Positions 28,169-39,006 are shown, counted from the stretch's first letter. The stretch is DNA of 45,683 bases from Vreelandella lionensis (GCF_002087295.1 NZ_MWVI01000007.1:1-45683); one strand, 5' to 3'. Notes: generated by a model from the letters alone, not told the origin. A program made the numbers and translations.

Positions 28169-29339
28169 TTACGGCTTCAGAATGACTTTGACGCAGCCAT
28201 CCTGCTTATCCCGAAAGGTTTGGTACATCTCGGGCCCCTGGGCTAAATCCACCGAGTGGGTAATCACAAACGAAGGGTCGATCTGGCCCTCGTCAATGCG
28301 CCTCAACAGATCATCCGTCCAGCGTTTGACATGGGTTTGCCCGGTGCGCACGGTCAATCCTTTGTTCATCAGCGCCCCCATAGGGATTTTATCAACCAGC
28401 CCGCCATACACCCCGGGGATCGACAAAATACCCGCCGGACGGCAGACATAGATCATCTCGCGCAGCACATGAGCACGGTCGGTTTCCAGCCACATGGCCT
28501 GTTTTACCCGGTCATACACCGAGTCCAGCGAACGCGTGGCGTGGGCTTCCAGCCCCACCGCATCGATACACTTTTCTGGCCCCTTACCGTGGGTCAGCTC
28601 CTGCAGCCTGCCCAGTACGCTTTCGTGGGCAAAGTTAATGGTGAGAGCACCACCGGCAGCGGCCATTGAGAGCCGCTCGGGTACGTTATCAATCACCACT
28701 ACCTGCTTGGCGCCCAGCAGTACCGCGCTACGCACACAGAACTGGCCAACCGGGCCTGCGCCCCAGATCACAACGGGTATCGGTGGGTTGAATGTCGCAC
28801 TGCGCGGCGGCCTGCCAGCCGGTTGGGAAAATATCCCTAGAAACAGCACTTGCTCATCGGTGAGCGTATCGGGCACTTTAATATGCGGGGTGTCGGCAAA
28901 AGGCACGCGCACAAACTCGGCCTGGCCGCCCGCATAGCCGCCGGTAAGTTGAGAGTAGCCAAACAGCCCGGCACCGCCATGGCCAAAAACTTTATCCGCC
29001 AGGGATTTATTACGGTTGGAGCGCTCGCAAACCGAGTAGTTGCCGCGCTGGCACTGCTCGCATTCGCCGCAAGCAATGGTGAAGGGCACCACCACTCGAT
29101 CGCCTACTTTGAGATTTTTCGTCTCACTGCCCACTTCCATCACTTCGCCCATAAACTCATGGCCTAGGACATCGCCACAGGACATACCGGGGATATAGTG
29201 ATCGTAAAGGTGCAGATCAAGAGCCGCAGATGGCGCAGCTACTGACATTGATAATGGCATCGCGGGGGTGTTCGAGCGCGGGGTCGGGCACGGTGTCGTA
29301 ACGAACATCGTTCTTACCGTGCCAGCAAAGTGCTTTCAT
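28169..29339 (-). CDS. Zinc-dependent alcohol dehydrogenase, formaldehyde dehydrogenase-like (frameshift plus scrambled segment)
   Basis: NAD(P)-dependent medium-chain dehydrogenase. ATG at 29339 has AAGGAG 9 nt upstream, opening [16 protein letters not shown] break near 29219 (one extra T) hides the catalytic zinc site [14 protein letters not shown]. Then GHEFMGEV, four Cys of the structural zinc lobe in [16 protein letters not shown], and the Rossmann motif [13 protein letters not shown] 28777-28840 reads a scrambled [18 protein letters not shown]; the other frame gives [18 protein letters not shown], as in the family. About 390 aa. Confidence 0.87.
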
Positions 29340-29503
29340 GGCTGCTTCTCCTTACATGGTTGCGCATAGCGTCCTGCCATGTATCACCATAGCTCAGACA
29401 CACGGCAACCAAAGTTAAGAAAAAGCTTTTTTACGGGTGTTCGACGACAATCACGCCCTAATCAGGCAACTTAAGTTAACAACGGATAACAACAGCCACC
29501 TAC

Positions 29504-30138
29504 CTAGCCTTTGCGTTCAATATCCACGTCGCTGGCCTGGGTGAAGTCATCCAGCGCCATCATATGGCCGAGCTTGCCCGCCTTGGTGGAGAGATACTGC
29601 TCGTTGTGAGGGTTTAAACCGGTGGTAATCGGCAAGCGCTCGACGACGTTCACGCCGTCGCGGGTTAGCGCATCCACCTTGCGGGGGTTATTGGTCATCA
29701 GTTTGAGCGCCGTGATGCCCAGGTGTTTGAGCATGGGTACGCAGAGGTCGTGCGGCGCATATCAGCACCGAAGCCGAGCTGCTCGTTGGCTTCGACGGTG
29801 TCGGCCCCCTGGTCTTGCAGATGATAGGCGCGGATTTTGTTGAGCAGGCCAATGCCACGCCCTTCCTGGCGTAAATAGAGCAGCACGCCGCGCCCCTCTT
29901 CGGCAATACGCTTCAGCGCTTCTTGCAGCTGGTAGCCGCAGTCGCAGCGCATCGAAAATAGCGCATCGCCGGTTAAACACTCAGAGTGCACGCGCCCTAA
30001 CACCGGCTCGCCGCCGCTCACATCGCCCAACGTTAAGGCGATATGGTCTTTACCCGTGGCGTCGTCTTCGAAGCCATGCATTGTGAATGTGGCCCAGGGA
30101 GTGGGCAGCCGAGAGGCAGCAATGAAGCGAATGGTCAC
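29504..30138 (-). CDS. ribA: GTP cyclohydrolase II (one frameshift)
   Basis: First committed step of riboflavin synthesis, opening GTP to a diaminopyrimidine. Zinc-binding Cys in [18 protein letters not shown], and catalytic Asp/Arg region [15 protein letters not shown] break near 29751 (one base lost before YDLCVP) leads to [17 protein letters not shown] and a normal end. About 211 aa. Divergent from hemE. Normally essential, so the break is probably a sequencing error. Confidence 0.93.
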
Positions 30139-30280
30139 AGGTTTCCTCGCTGATTAACCAAACCAGTTAACCACACCAGTGTTGGCGAAGTGGACGAACA
30201 GTTTACCAGGAAGCCGCGCAGGCCTCACGGTCTTAGCGGGGTGCGACGATTTTTGCCACGGTTTGCGCCGCCACCCCCGG

Positions 30281-30318
30281 CTATCTTCACGTACAATTCC
30301 TATCTTCAGGTACGATGA
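30281..30318 (+). repeat. 19-bp imperfect direct repeat upstream of hemE
   Basis: Two adjacent 19-mers begin CTATCTTCA and continue (C/G)GTAC(A/G)AT, matching at 15 of 19 positions. They lie 40-80 bp upstream of hemE in the divergent ribA-hemE region. Role unknown. Confidence 0.45.
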
Positions 30319-30358
30319 CTCCCTTACAATGCGGGCAAATTTTCAAGAGCAAGTGTTT

Positions 30359-31474
30359 ATGACCACCACACCTTTGCAAAACGACCGTTTTCTTCGCGCG
30401 CTGGCTCGCCAGCCCGTTGACCGCACTCCGGTGTGGATGATGCGCCAAGCCGGCCGCTACCTGCCGGAGTACCGCGCCAGCCGCGCCGACGCAGGCAGCT
30501 TTATGGACCTGTGCCGCAATCATGACCTGGCTTGTGAAGTGACCCTGCAGCCGCTAGAGCGCTACCCGCTCGACGCCGCAATTCTGTTTTCGGATATTTT
30601 GACCATCCCCGATGCCATGGGGCTGGGCCTCTACTTCGAAACCGGTGAAGGCCCCAAATTCAGAAAAACCGTCCGCACGCCGGAAGAAGTAGCGGCGCTG
30701 ACGGTGCCAAACGCCGAGCGCGACCTGGACTACGTGATGCGGGCGGTATCCACGATTCGCCGCGAGCTGAACGGCCGCATGCCGCTGATCGGTTTCTCCG
30801 GCAGCCCCTGGACGCTGGCGACGTATATGGTGGAAGGCGGCTCCAGCAAGGATTTCCGCCACCTAAAAACCATGCTGTATGACACGCCGGACACCATGCA
30901 CCAGCTGCTGGATACCCTGGCGCAAGCGGTCACTGACTACCTGAATGCGCAGATTCGTGCCGGTGCCCAGGCGGTACAGATTTTTGATACCTGGGGCGGC
31001 GCGCTCTCCACGCCTGCTTATTTAGAGTTCTCGCTGCGCTATATGGAGCAGATCGTTTCCGGGCTGATCCGCGAACACGACGGCCGCCGCGTGCCGGTGA
31101 TCCTGTTCACCAAAAACGGCGGCCAGTGGCTTGAACACATTGCTTGCGCCGGTGCCGACGCGCTGGGTATCGACTGGTCGACCGAGCTTTCTGACGCTCG
31201 CGCCCGCGTAGGCCATAAAGTCGCCCTGCAGGGTAATTTAGACCCCAACGTGCTGTTTGCTCGCCCTTCGGCCATTCGCGCCGAAGTGGCCCGCGTGCTG
31301 GAGAGCTACGGCCACGGCCCGGGCCACGTGTTCAACTTGGGCCACGGCATCAGCCAGTTCACCAACCCCGATCACGTCACCGCCTTTATGGAGGCGCTGC
31401 ACGACTTAAGCCCGCAGTACCATCAGGGCATTCCGACCCAAACGAACGACCAATGCCCAGGAGCCAAGCAATGA
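30359..31474 (+). CDS. hemE: Uroporphyrinogen decarboxylase
   Basis: Haem pathway enzyme, four decarboxylations of uroporphyrinogen III. ATG at 30359 gives [15 protein letters not shown], aligned with known starts; an upstream ATG at 30329 is less likely. Signature [16 protein letters not shown], active-site Asp in [13 protein letters not shown], and [17 protein letters not shown]. 371 aa, intact. Its stop overlaps the speE start (ATGA), so the two are translationally coupled. Confidence 0.95.
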   Translation: MTTTPLQNDRFLRALARQPVDRTPVWMMRQAGRYLPEYRASRADAGSFMDLCRNHDLACEVTLQPLERYPLDAAILFSDILTIPDAMGLGLYFETGEGPKFRKTVRTPEEVAALTVPNAERDLDYVMRAVSTIRRELNGRMPLIGFSGSPWTLATYMVEGGSSKDFRHLKTMLYDTPDTMHQLLDTLAQAVTDYLNAQIRAGAQAVQIFDTWGGALSTPAYLEFSLRYMEQIVSGLIREHDGRRVPVILFTKNGGQWLEHIACAGADALGIDWSTELSDARARVGHKVALQGNLDPNVLFARPSAIRAEVARVLESYGHGPGHVFNLGHGISQFTNPDHVTAFMEALHDLSPQYHQGIPTQTNDQCPGAKQ

Positions 31475-32331
31475 GCGACTTACGCGACGACCAGTGGTTT
31501 ACCGAAGTCTTTGATAGCCACGGCAGCGCTTTCTCGCTGAAAATCACCGAAAAACTGCTGGATGTGCAGAGCCCCTACCAGCACCTGGAAGCGTACGCCA
31601 CCGAAACCTACGGCAACCTGATGGTGCTGGATGGCTGCGTGATGCTGACCGATCGCGACAACTTCCTCTACCACGAGATGATTGCCCACCCGGCGCTGTT
31701 CACCCACCAAGACCCCAAGCGGGTGGTGATCATTGGCGGCGGCGACTGCGGCACGTTGAAAGAAGTGCTGCGCCATCCGGGCGTTGAAAAAGTCACCCAG
31801 ATCGACATCGATGAAGAAGTGACCAAGGCCTCCGAGCGCTTTTTCCCGTCACTGGTAGAAGCCAACAGCGACCCCCGCGCCGAGCTGCTGTTTGCCGACG
31901 GCGTGAAATGGGTCGACGACGCCGCCGACGAGAGCATCGACGTGCTGATCATCGACTCCACCGACCCGGTAGGCCCTGCAGAAGGCCTGTTCAAAACCGA
32001 CTTTTTGAAGCGCTGCCACCGCATTCTGAAAAGCGGCGGCGTCATGGTGCAGCAGAGTGAGTCACCGCTGTACCACAGCGGCTCAATCATCCGCGAACTG
32101 CGTAACGACATGCGCGAAGCAGGCTTTGATAGCGTCGCCACCCTGCCCTTCCCCCAGCCGGTGTACCCTTCCGGCTGGTGGAGCGTGACGCTGGCAGGCA
32201 AAGCGACCAACGTTGAAAGCTTCCGTGAAGAGGCTGCCGCCAGCCACGAAATGCCGCTACAGTACTACACAGTAGATGCCCACCGTGGTGCCCTGGCGCT
32301 GCCGCCCTTTATGCGTAAAGCCTTCGCATAA
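31471..32331 (+). CDS. speE: Spermidine synthase
   Basis: Aminopropyltransferase making spermidine from putrescine and decarboxylated AdoMet. ATG at 31471 has AGGAG 7 nt upstream. Motifs: [36 protein letters not shown] (AdoMet site), [10 protein letters not shown], and catalytic Asp in [15 protein letters not shown]. 286 aa, intact, followed by a strong terminator. Confidence 0.95.
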   Translation: MSDLRDDQWFTEVFDSHGSAFSLKITEKLLDVQSPYQHLEAYATETYGNLMVLDGCVMLTDRDNFLYHEMIAHPALFTHQDPKRVVIIGGGDCGTLKEVLRHPGVEKVTQIDIDEEVTKASERFFPSLVEANSDPRAELLFADGVKWVDDAADESIDVLIIDSTDPVGPAEGLFKTDFLKRCHRILKSGGVMVQQSESPLYHSGSIIRELRNDMREAGFDSVATLPFPQPVYPSGWWSVTLAGKATNVESFREEAAASHEMPLQYYTVDAHRGALALPPFMRKAFA

Positions 32332-32354
32332 CCTCGCGGTAACGACATGCATCA

Positions 32355-32380
32355 GGCCGGGGCTCTGCCCGGCCTTTTTT
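32355..32380 (+). terminator. Rho-independent terminator after speE
   Basis: GGCCGGG and CCCGGCC form a 7-bp GC stem with a 6-nt loop followed by six T. Confidence 0.9.
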
Positions 32381-32420
32381 ATGCGCAGGAGTTGCTGCGC
32401 TCGACGTTAAGGAATAATAA

Positions 32421-33447
32421 ATGACTACAACGCGTTGGTTAGGATTGGGAATCACTCTGTTAGCACCCGCTCTATGGCTACCTGCCACGGCCATGGCCGA
32501 TACCCTTGAGGCCATTCAAGAGCGCGACAGCGTGCGCTGCGGCGTTAACGCGGCCCAGCCCGGCTTTTCATCGCTGGACGATAACGACCAATACCGCGGC
32601 CTGGACACCGATGTGTGCCGCGCCATTGCCGCTGCCGCGCTAGGTGATGCCAGCAAAGTCAATTTCGTACCGTTAGACTCGGTGGAACGTTTTGCCGCGC
32701 TGCAGTCTGGCGAGGTGGACGTGCTCTCCCGCACCACCACCTGGACCTCTAGCCGCGACACCACACTAGGGATGAACTTCACTGGCGTCAGCTACTACGA
32801 CGGCCAGGCGTTTATGGTGGCCAGCGACCTCGGCGTACAGAGCGCAAAAGAACTGGATGGGGCGGCTGTTTGCACTCAGTCAGGCACCACCAGCGAACTA
32901 AACCTTTCCGACTACTTCCGCATTAACAACATGACCTATGATGCGGTGGTGTTTGATTCACCTGAACAGTCGATTGCGGGCTTCGAAGCAGGCCGCTGCG
33001 ATGTATTGAGCTCGGATGCCTCGCAGCTCTACGCCCGGCGCATTCAACTGGCCGACCCCAATATGGCCGTGGTACTACCGGAGATCATCTCCAAAGAGCC
33101 GCTTGGCCCAGCAGTGCGGCCAAGGCGATGACCAGTGGTTCAACATCGTGAAGTGGTCGCTGTTTGCCATGCTGAATGCCGAAGAGCTGGGCGTCAGCCA
33201 AGCCAACGTGGATGAGCAGCTAAGCTCAGAAAACCCCGATGTGATGCGCCTACTTGGGCAAGATGGCGATTTTGGTGAAGCCATGGGCCTTTCGTCAGAC
33301 TGGGCTTACCAAATCGTCAAACAGGTGGGTAATTACGCGGACATTTATGACCGCAACGTGGGCGCGGACTCTGATTTCAACATTGCGCGCGGCCTGAACG
33401 CTCTGTGGAAAGATGGTGGCATTCAGTACGCGCGGCCCATTCGCTAA
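32421..33447 (+). CDS. aapJ: Polar amino-acid ABC transporter binding protein, AapJ-like, copy 1 (one frameshift)
   Basis: Periplasmic receptor of the general L-amino-acid (Aap) type. ATG at 32421 has AAGGA 7 nt upstream; signal peptide ends AMA. DTLEAIQERDSVRCGVNAAQPGFSS and YRGLDTDVCRAIAAA are the family opening; FNIVKWSLFAMLNAEELGV lies in the C-terminal half. A break near 33118 (one extra G) restores VRQGDDQWF. About 341 aa. It sits between two terminators, so it seems separately transcribed; only 40 bp separate it from the speE terminator, so its promoter must overlap that terminator or lie within speE. Confidence 0.88.
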
Positions 33448-33507
33448 CACGCTAAGCGACTAGCCACCGACCTCCGCCAGCGGCTGCGCACCAAAAAAGC
33501 GCATGGC

Positions 33508-33529
33508 GTAGCTGCTGGGCTACTTTTTT
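33508..33529 (+). terminator. Intrinsic terminator between the two binding-protein genes
   Basis: GTAGC and GCTAC form a short stem with a 6-nt loop followed by six T; an outer CAAAAAAG/CTTTTTTG pairing can enclose it. Confidence 0.7.
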
Positions 33530-33597
33530 GCACCACTACCTTCGTCAAATCCGCTGATTTTACGTTGAAAAGCGCTGAATTTGACGGCATATCTTTC

Positions 33598-33614
33598 TTG
33601 GCACCTTCCTTGCT
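33598..33614 (+). promoter_or_regulatory. Sigma-54 promoter of the second AapJ gene
   Basis: TTGGCACCTTCCTTGCT has GG and GC ten bases apart and matches YTGGCACGRNNNTTGCW closely. It lies about 59 bp upstream of the second binding-protein start. It implies control by an enhancer-binding protein such as NtrC or an AauR-like regulator. Confidence 0.75.
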
Positions 33615-33672
33615 AGCTTTTAATGATGCATCACCATGCATAATGACATTAAATCGAGGAAGGGGAACAAAC

Positions 33673-34700
33673 ATGATTAAAAGAAACCCCTGGTACTGCT
33701 GGCCTGCGGTGGTGCTATTCCCCTCGCCGGTGTTCCCACCGCGCAAGCCGATACATTAGAAGATACCCGCGAGCGCGGTGCCGTACAGTGTGGCGTCAGC
33801 GACGGCTTACCAGGTTTTTCCGCCCCAGACGATAACGGTAACTGGCAGGGCCTGGACGTTGACGTATGTCGCGCCGTAGCCGCAGCAGTACTGGGCGACG
33901 CAGACGCCGTCAACTACATTTCCTTGAACGCCGTTGAGCGCTTCACTGCCCTTCAGTCCGGCGAAGTGGATGTCCTTTCTCGTAACACCACCTGGACGAC
34001 CACCCGTGACACCACGCTAGGCCTAAACTTCACTGGGGTGACCTTCTACGACGGCCAAGGCTTCTTGGTGTCTCGTGACCTGGGTATCTCCAGTGCTTCG
34101 GAGCTGGATGGCGCGGCTATTTGTATCCAGTCCGGTACCACTACTGAGCTGAACCTGGCGGACTACTTCCGTGCCAACGGCATGGAGTTTGACCCCATCG
34201 TTTTCGATACTTCTGAGCAAACGGTAGGCGGCTTCCAGGCTGGCCGCTGTGACGTACTAACCTCTGACACCTCTCAGTTGGCCGCTCTGCGCATCCAACT
34301 GGACGACCCGGCTGGCGCCATGATTCTGCCCGACGTTATTTCGAAAGAGCCGCTGGGCCCGGTAGTACGCCAAGGCGACGACCTGTGGTTTAACATCGTG
34401 AAGTGGTCGCTGTTCGCCATGATCAACGGTGAAGAGTACGGCGTCACCAGCGAGAACGCTGAAGAGATGCTCAGCTCTGAGAACCCGGACGTTGCTCGCC
34501 TGCTCGGCCAGGACGGTAACTACGGTGAAGGCATGGGTCTTGAAGCCGACTGGGCTTACAACATCCTGAGTCAAGTAGGTAACTACGGTGAAAGCTTCGA
34601 GCGCAACGTAGGTATGGGTTCACCGCTAGAAATCGAGCGCGGTGTTAACGCGCCCTGTGGAACCAAGGCGGCTTCCATTTACGCACCGCCGATTCGCTAA
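33673..34700 (+). CDS. aapJ: Polar amino-acid ABC transporter binding protein, AapJ-like, copy 2 (frameshift and scrambled end)
   Basis: Tandem paralogue of the preceding gene. ATG at 33673 has AGGGG 8 nt upstream. The signal peptide is readable only if one C is added at the C-run 33687-33690, giving MIKRNPLVLLACGG... AQA. DTLEDTRERGAVQCGVSDGLPGFSAP and LDVDVCRAVAAAVLG follow. The end reads NAPCGTKAASIYAPPIR where copy 1 has NALWKDGGIQYARPIR; paired indels near 34650 and 34678 scramble it. About 341 aa. First gene of aapJ-aapQ-aapM-aapP behind the sigma-54 promoter. Confidence 0.88.
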
Positions 34701-34717
34701 GCGTCTCGCTTGACCCC

Positions 34718-34748
34718 GGCCCGCCACCCTTCTTGGTCATGGCGGGCC
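34718..34748 (+). other. Hairpin between binding protein and first permease
   Basis: GGCCCGCCA and TGGCGGGCC form a 9-bp stem with a 13-nt loop, without a T-run. Such structures often protect the upstream mRNA so that the binding protein is made in excess. Confidence 0.45.
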
Positions 34749-34784
34749 ATTTGATTGACCTTCCGTATCGCGGAGACGCCACCC

Positions 34785-35974
34785 ATGTCCGTAAGACCTA
34801 ACGCTCGCCCCGCTGGCCAAAAGCCACCGTTCTGGCGAGACCGCGCCAAACGTGCGCTCATCTTCCAATGTCTGCTGATTGCCGCTGTCATCGCCTTTCT
34901 GTTCTATATCGTCGGCAACGTGCAAGACAACCTCTCCTCTCGGGGTATCACCACAGGCTTTGGTTTCCTGAGTAATACCGCCGGTTTTGGGATCGTACAG
35001 AGTCTGATCGACTACTCTTCCCAAAGCACCTATGGCCGTACCTTTTTCGTTGGCCTACTGAATACGCTACTGGTGGGCGGGTTAGGCGTGATCGCCGCCA
35101 CCATCATTGGTTTTATTGTCGGTATCGCTCGCCTATCGCCCAACTGGCTGATCGCCAAGCTGGCCGCGGCGTATATCGAAACGTTCCGGAATATTCCGCT
35201 TCTGCTGCAGATTTTCTTTTGGTATTTTGCCGTGCTGCGCACCCTGCCAAGCGCCAGGGAAAGCCTTGCCTTTGGGGAAGCGTTTTTCCTCAACGTGCGC
35301 GGACTGTATCTACCAGAACCGCTGTTTGAGTCCGGTTTTGGGCTAATTCCCGTGACCTTTGTGATCGCCATTGTGGCCAGCATTGCGCTGGTGATTTGGG
35401 CGAAGCGCCGCCAGGAAGCCACGGGGAAACGTATTCCTGCCTACTGGATCTCCTTTGCGCTGATTTTTGGCTTGCCGCTGTTGGTTATGTTTGTGACTGG
35501 CGTGCCCGTCACTTGGGAAATGCCCGAACTGCGTGGCTTTAACTTCCGCGGCGGTATTACGGTGATTCCCGAGTTCCTGGCGCTATGGTTTGCACTATCG
35601 ATCTACACCGCCTGTTCATCGCCGAGATCGTGCGCTCAGGCATACAGGCCATTTCTCATGGCCAAACCGAAGCGGCACAGGCCCTGAGTCTGCCGCGTAA
35701 CCTAGTGCTGCGTTTGGTGGTCATTCCCCAGGCGTTGCGGGTCATTATTCCCCCGCTGACCAGCCAGTACCTGAACTTGATTAAGAACTCGTCGCTGGCC
35801 ACCGCTATTGGCTACCCAGACCTCGTGTCGGTGTTTGCGGGTACCACGCTGAACCAGACAGGCCAAGCCATTGAGGTCATTGCCATGACCATGGCGGTCT
35901 ATCTGACGATCAGCCTGCTGGTATCCATGTTTATGAACTGGTTCAACGCCCGCGTGGCGCTGGTTGAACGCTAG
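34785..35974 (+). CDS. aapQ: Amino-acid ABC transporter permease AapQ-like (one frameshift)
   Basis: Inner-membrane permease. ATG at 34785 has GGAG 10 nt upstream. Long N-terminal part with helices and FFVGLLNTLLVGGLGVIAA, RNIPLLLQIFFWYFAVLR; the frame breaks near 35613 and resumes FIAEIVRSGIQAISHGQTEAAQALSL, the EAA loop contacting the ATPase. About 396 aa restored, with the large insertion typical of AapQ. Confidence 0.88.
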
Positions 35975-35994
35975 GCTGAGGCGAGGAGCCATAC

Positions 35995-37097
35995 ATGATT
36001 CATAACCAAACCGTGATTGAGCAGCGACCAGCGCCTAGTAGCTCTGTTGGGGCTGTTGCTTGGCTGCGCACCAACCTGTTTAACGGCCCGATTAATACTA
36101 TTTTCACCTTAGTCGGCCTCTATATTCTCTACCTGTTGGTGGTACCGACCGTGCAGTGGGCGTTTAATCAACGCCGACTGGGTAGGCACTACCCGCGACG
36201 ACTGCTCTCGCGAAGGCGCCTGCTGGGTATTTATCAACGCCCGTTTATCCCAGTTTATTTACGGCCTGTACCCCAGCGAGGAGACCTGGCGCGCCAATAT
36301 CGTGTTCGCCATGTTCTTTACCCTGATTGGCTGGCTGGCCATACCCCGCCTGCCCTTCAAGCGCTGGGTTGCCGTCTTTGCGCTGGTGGTCTTCCCAGTT
36401 CTGTCGGTTTGTACTGCTTTACGGCGGCTACTTTGACCTTCCCCAAGTGCCTACCCACCGCTGGGGTGGCCTGATGCTGACGCTACTGTTAGCCACGGTG
36501 GGCATGGTGGGCGCGCTGCCTATCGGCATCGTGCTGGCCTTGGGGCGACGCTCCAACATGCCGATCGTCAAAAGCTTCTGCGTGGTGTTTATCGAGTTCT
36601 GGCGCGGTGTGCCGCTGATCACCGTGCTGTTTATGGCCTCGGTGATGCTGCCGCTGTTCCTACCCTCTGAAATGAATGTAGACCGCTTAGTGCGGGCACT
36701 GGTCGGCTTAACGCTGTTCCAGAGTGCCTATATGGCCGAGGTCATTCGCGGTGGTTTGCAGGCGATACCCAAAGGCCAGGAAGAGGCCGCGGCAGCGCTC
36801 GGCATGACTTACTGGAAGCGCATGGGGCTGATCATTCTTCCCCAAGCGCTGAAGATGATGATTCCCGGCATCGTGAATACGTTTATCTCGCTGTTTAAAG
36901 ACACCACCCTGGTCATGATTATCGGGCTATTTGACCTTTTGGGGATCGTGCAAGCGGCACTGGCCGACTCACGCTGGCTCGGCTTCTCGTTGGAAGGCTA
37001 CGTGTTTGCCGCCTTCATGTTCTGGATCTTCTGTTTCAGCATGTCGCGCTACAGTCAGTACCTAGAACGCAAGCTGCACACCGGCCACAAGCGCTAA
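35995..37097 (+). CDS. aapM: Amino-acid ABC transporter permease AapM-like (two frameshifts)
   Basis: Second permease. [16 protein letters not shown] opens the protein; a break near 36166 (extra A) hides [21 protein letters not shown], a region typical of AapM, and another near 36408 (extra T) precedes [19 protein letters not shown]. The C-terminal half has [19 protein letters not shown] and the EAA loop [19 protein letters not shown]. About 367 aa. Starts 20 bp after aapQ. Confidence 0.87.
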
Positions 37098-37135
37098 CGC
37101 CGCTTTCATTAAACGATTTTTAGCAGGATAGTGAC

Positions 37136-37912
37136 ATGACTCAAGCAGCCACCAACAACCCTGGCACCAGTACGTCTGACCTGATGGTTGAAATGCGCGA
37201 CGTCAACAAGTGGTACGGCGATTTCCACGTGCTGCGCGATATTAACCTAGAGGTAAAACGCGGCGAGCGAATCGTTATTTGCGGGCCTTCCGGCTCTGGC
37301 AAATCCACCATGATTCGCTGTATCAACCACTTAGAAGAGCATCAGAAAGGCGAGATTACGGTAGGCAGCGTGCCGCTGACCCAAGATGTTAAACGCATCG
37401 AGCAGATTCGCCGTAGCGTCGGCATGGTGTTCCAGCACTTCAACCTGTTCCCTCACCTCACGGTGCTAGAGAACTGCTGTATCGCACCGATGTGGGTGCA
37501 GAAGAAGCCCCGCAAAGAGGCCGAAGCCATGGCCATGCAGTACCTGGAGCGGGTGCGCATTGCCGAGCAGGCCAAAAAGTATCCCGGCCAGCTCTCTGGC
37601 GGCCAGCAGCAGCGCGTCGCGATTGCCCGCTCGCTGTGTATGCACCCGGACGTCATGCTGTTTGACGAGCCCACCTCGGCCCTTGACCCGGAAATGATCA
37701 AGGAAGTGCTGGACGTCATGGTGGAACTGGCCGAAGAAGGCATGACCATGCTCTGCGTCACCCACGAGATGGGCTTTGCGAAAACCGTTGCCGACCGCGT
37801 GATCTTTATGGACCAAGGGCAAATCATTGAAGAGAACGCGCCTGAGCCGTTCTTCAACAATCCGCAGTCCGAGCGCACCCAGCTCTTCTTGAGCCAGATT
37901 CTGGGCCATTAA
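37136..37912 (+). CDS. aapP: Amino-acid ABC transporter ATPase AapP-like
   Basis: ATPase of the amino-acid importer. Walker [11 protein letters not shown]-loop [14 protein letters not shown], signature [15 protein letters not shown], Walker [15 protein letters not shown] and H-loop CVTHEMGFA are all intact. 258 aa. Last gene of the operon; the terminator at 37944 follows. Confidence 0.94.
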   Translation: MTQAATNNPGTSTSDLMVEMRDVNKWYGDFHVLRDINLEVKRGERIVICGPSGSGKSTMIRCINHLEEHQKGEITVGSVPLTQDVKRIEQIRRSVGMVFQHFNLFPHLTVLENCCIAPMWVQKKPRKEAEAMAMQYLERVRIAEQAKKYPGQLSGGQQQRVAIARSLCMHPDVMLFDEPTSALDPEMIKEVLDVMVELAEEGMTMLCVTHEMGFAKTVADRVIFMDQGQIIEENAPEPFFNNPQSERTQLFLSQILGH

Positions 37913-37943
37913 CACAACGGATAGCATCACTGGATGCTAAATC

Positions 37944-37969
37944 TGGGCCTCCTATGAGGCCCATTTTTA
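37944..37969 (+). terminator. Intrinsic terminator of the aap operon
   Basis: TGGGCCTC and GAGGCCCA form an 8-bp stem with a CTAT loop followed by five T. A smaller hairpin TAGCATC/GATGCTA lies just before it. Confidence 0.85.
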
Positions 37970-38011
37970 TGTTTAAACTCGATCCAATAACGTCACAACA
38001 AGTGAGCCACC

Positions 38012-38404
38012 ATGGAAAAGCTATTTATTGACCGCGCGCCGCAGCCCATCGCCCCGTTCTCACACGCCTGCCGGGTGGGCGATCTGGTCTTCATCACCGG
38101 CCAAATGCCCACGGTGCCGGAAACCAACGAGATGCTGCTCGGCACGTTTACCGAGCAAACCCACCGGGTGATGCAGAACCTGGCCATCGTGCTGGAAGAG
38201 GTCGGCAGTAGCTTCGAATACGTGGTTCAGTCGCGGGTCTTCATCACCAATATGGGCCACTTCGATGAAGTGAATCAGGTCTACGCCAGCTACTTCCAAC
38301 AACCGTTGCCCACCCGCACCTGCATTGGCGTGACCGGGCTTGCGGGCGGAGCGGATGTCGAAGTCGATATGATCGCCTGGATTCCTCCCAAAGCGGGCGC
38401 TTAA
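38012..38404 (+). CDS. ridA: RidA family protein (enamine/imine deaminase)
   Basis: Hydrolyses reactive 2-aminoacrylate or related imines. MEKLFIDRAPQPIAPFSHACRVGDLVFITGQMP is the family opening, and the catalytic Arg is in PTRTCIGVTGLAGGADVEVDMIA. 130 aa, intact. Adjacent to an amino-acid importer, consistent with amino-acid metabolism. Its TAA overlaps the convergent phosphatase stop within TTAA at 38401-38404. Confidence 0.9.
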   Translation: MEKLFIDRAPQPIAPFSHACRVGDLVFITGQMPTVPETNEMLLGTFTEQTHRVMQNLAIVLEEVGSSFEYVVQSRVFITNMGHFDEVNQVYASYFQQPLPTRTCIGVTGLAGGADVEVDMIAWIPPKAGA

Positions 38405-38988
38405 CCACCCACGAGCGTAAGGCGGGCAGGCAGTAGCGCAGGCTGCTCCCGATGCTGCGTCAGCGGCTTGCCCGCCAGCGCCGTGAGCAGAATTTGCAGG
38501 GGGTCGCCGTGGCTGACCACCAGCACCGTTTCCCCCTCAAAGCGCTGCTCTAGCGCGTCCAATGCGGCGCACATCCGTGCAGCTACCCGGCTGACCGGCT
38601 CAACCTGCCACTGGGTATGGTCTGCACTCTGCGCATCAAAGGCCCACACCTCTGGGTAATAGCTATCGGCCTGGCCATCCAGCTCACCAAAATGGCGCTC
38701 TCGTAAGCGCTCCTCTTGTTGCATGTCCAGCGCGAACGCCTCCGTCACTCTGGCGGCAGTGTGCGTGGTGCGTAAAAAATCTGAATGTACCACCCGCGTC
38801 GGCTCCGGCCAGCGCCACTGCGCCAGCACATCCACCAACTGCTGTTCACCCTGTTCAGAGAGCCCATAATTCGTAAGCCCCCGCTCGGGGGAGCTGATAA
38901 TTTTCCGCTGGGCGTTAGCCTGGCTATGTCCATGGCGCATGAGTAAATAGCGATTTCGCCAATGATAATTTGTACGCAGTAAGTCCAT
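38401..38988 (-). CDS. Histidine phosphatase family protein (phosphoglycerate mutase-like)
   Basis: Phosphatase with the RHG catalytic motif LLMRHGHSQAN near the N-terminus, HSDFLRTTHTA for the second Arg, acid residue region RERHFGELDG, and second His in VLVVSHGDPLQ. ATG at 38988 is chosen because GAGG lies 5 nt upstream; an in-frame GTG at 38994 overlaps that site. 195 aa. Substrate unknown. Confidence 0.87.
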   Translation of the reverse strand: MDLLRTNYHWRNRYLLMRHGHSQANAQRKIISSPERGLTNYGLSEQGEQQLVDVLAQWRWPEPTRVVHSDFLRTTHTAARVTEAFALDMQQEERLRERHFGELDGQADSYYPEVWAFDAQSADHTQWQVEPVSRVAARMCAALDALEQRFEGETVLVVSHGDPLQILLTALAGKPLTQHREQPALLPARLTLVGG

Positions 38989-39006
38989 TGTCACCTCTCA
39001 AAAACC

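Noticed and set aside
33448..33672. Transposon remnant between the two aapJ copies
   Set aside because: No terminal inverted repeats or target duplication; the region is explained by a terminator and a sigma-54 promoter.
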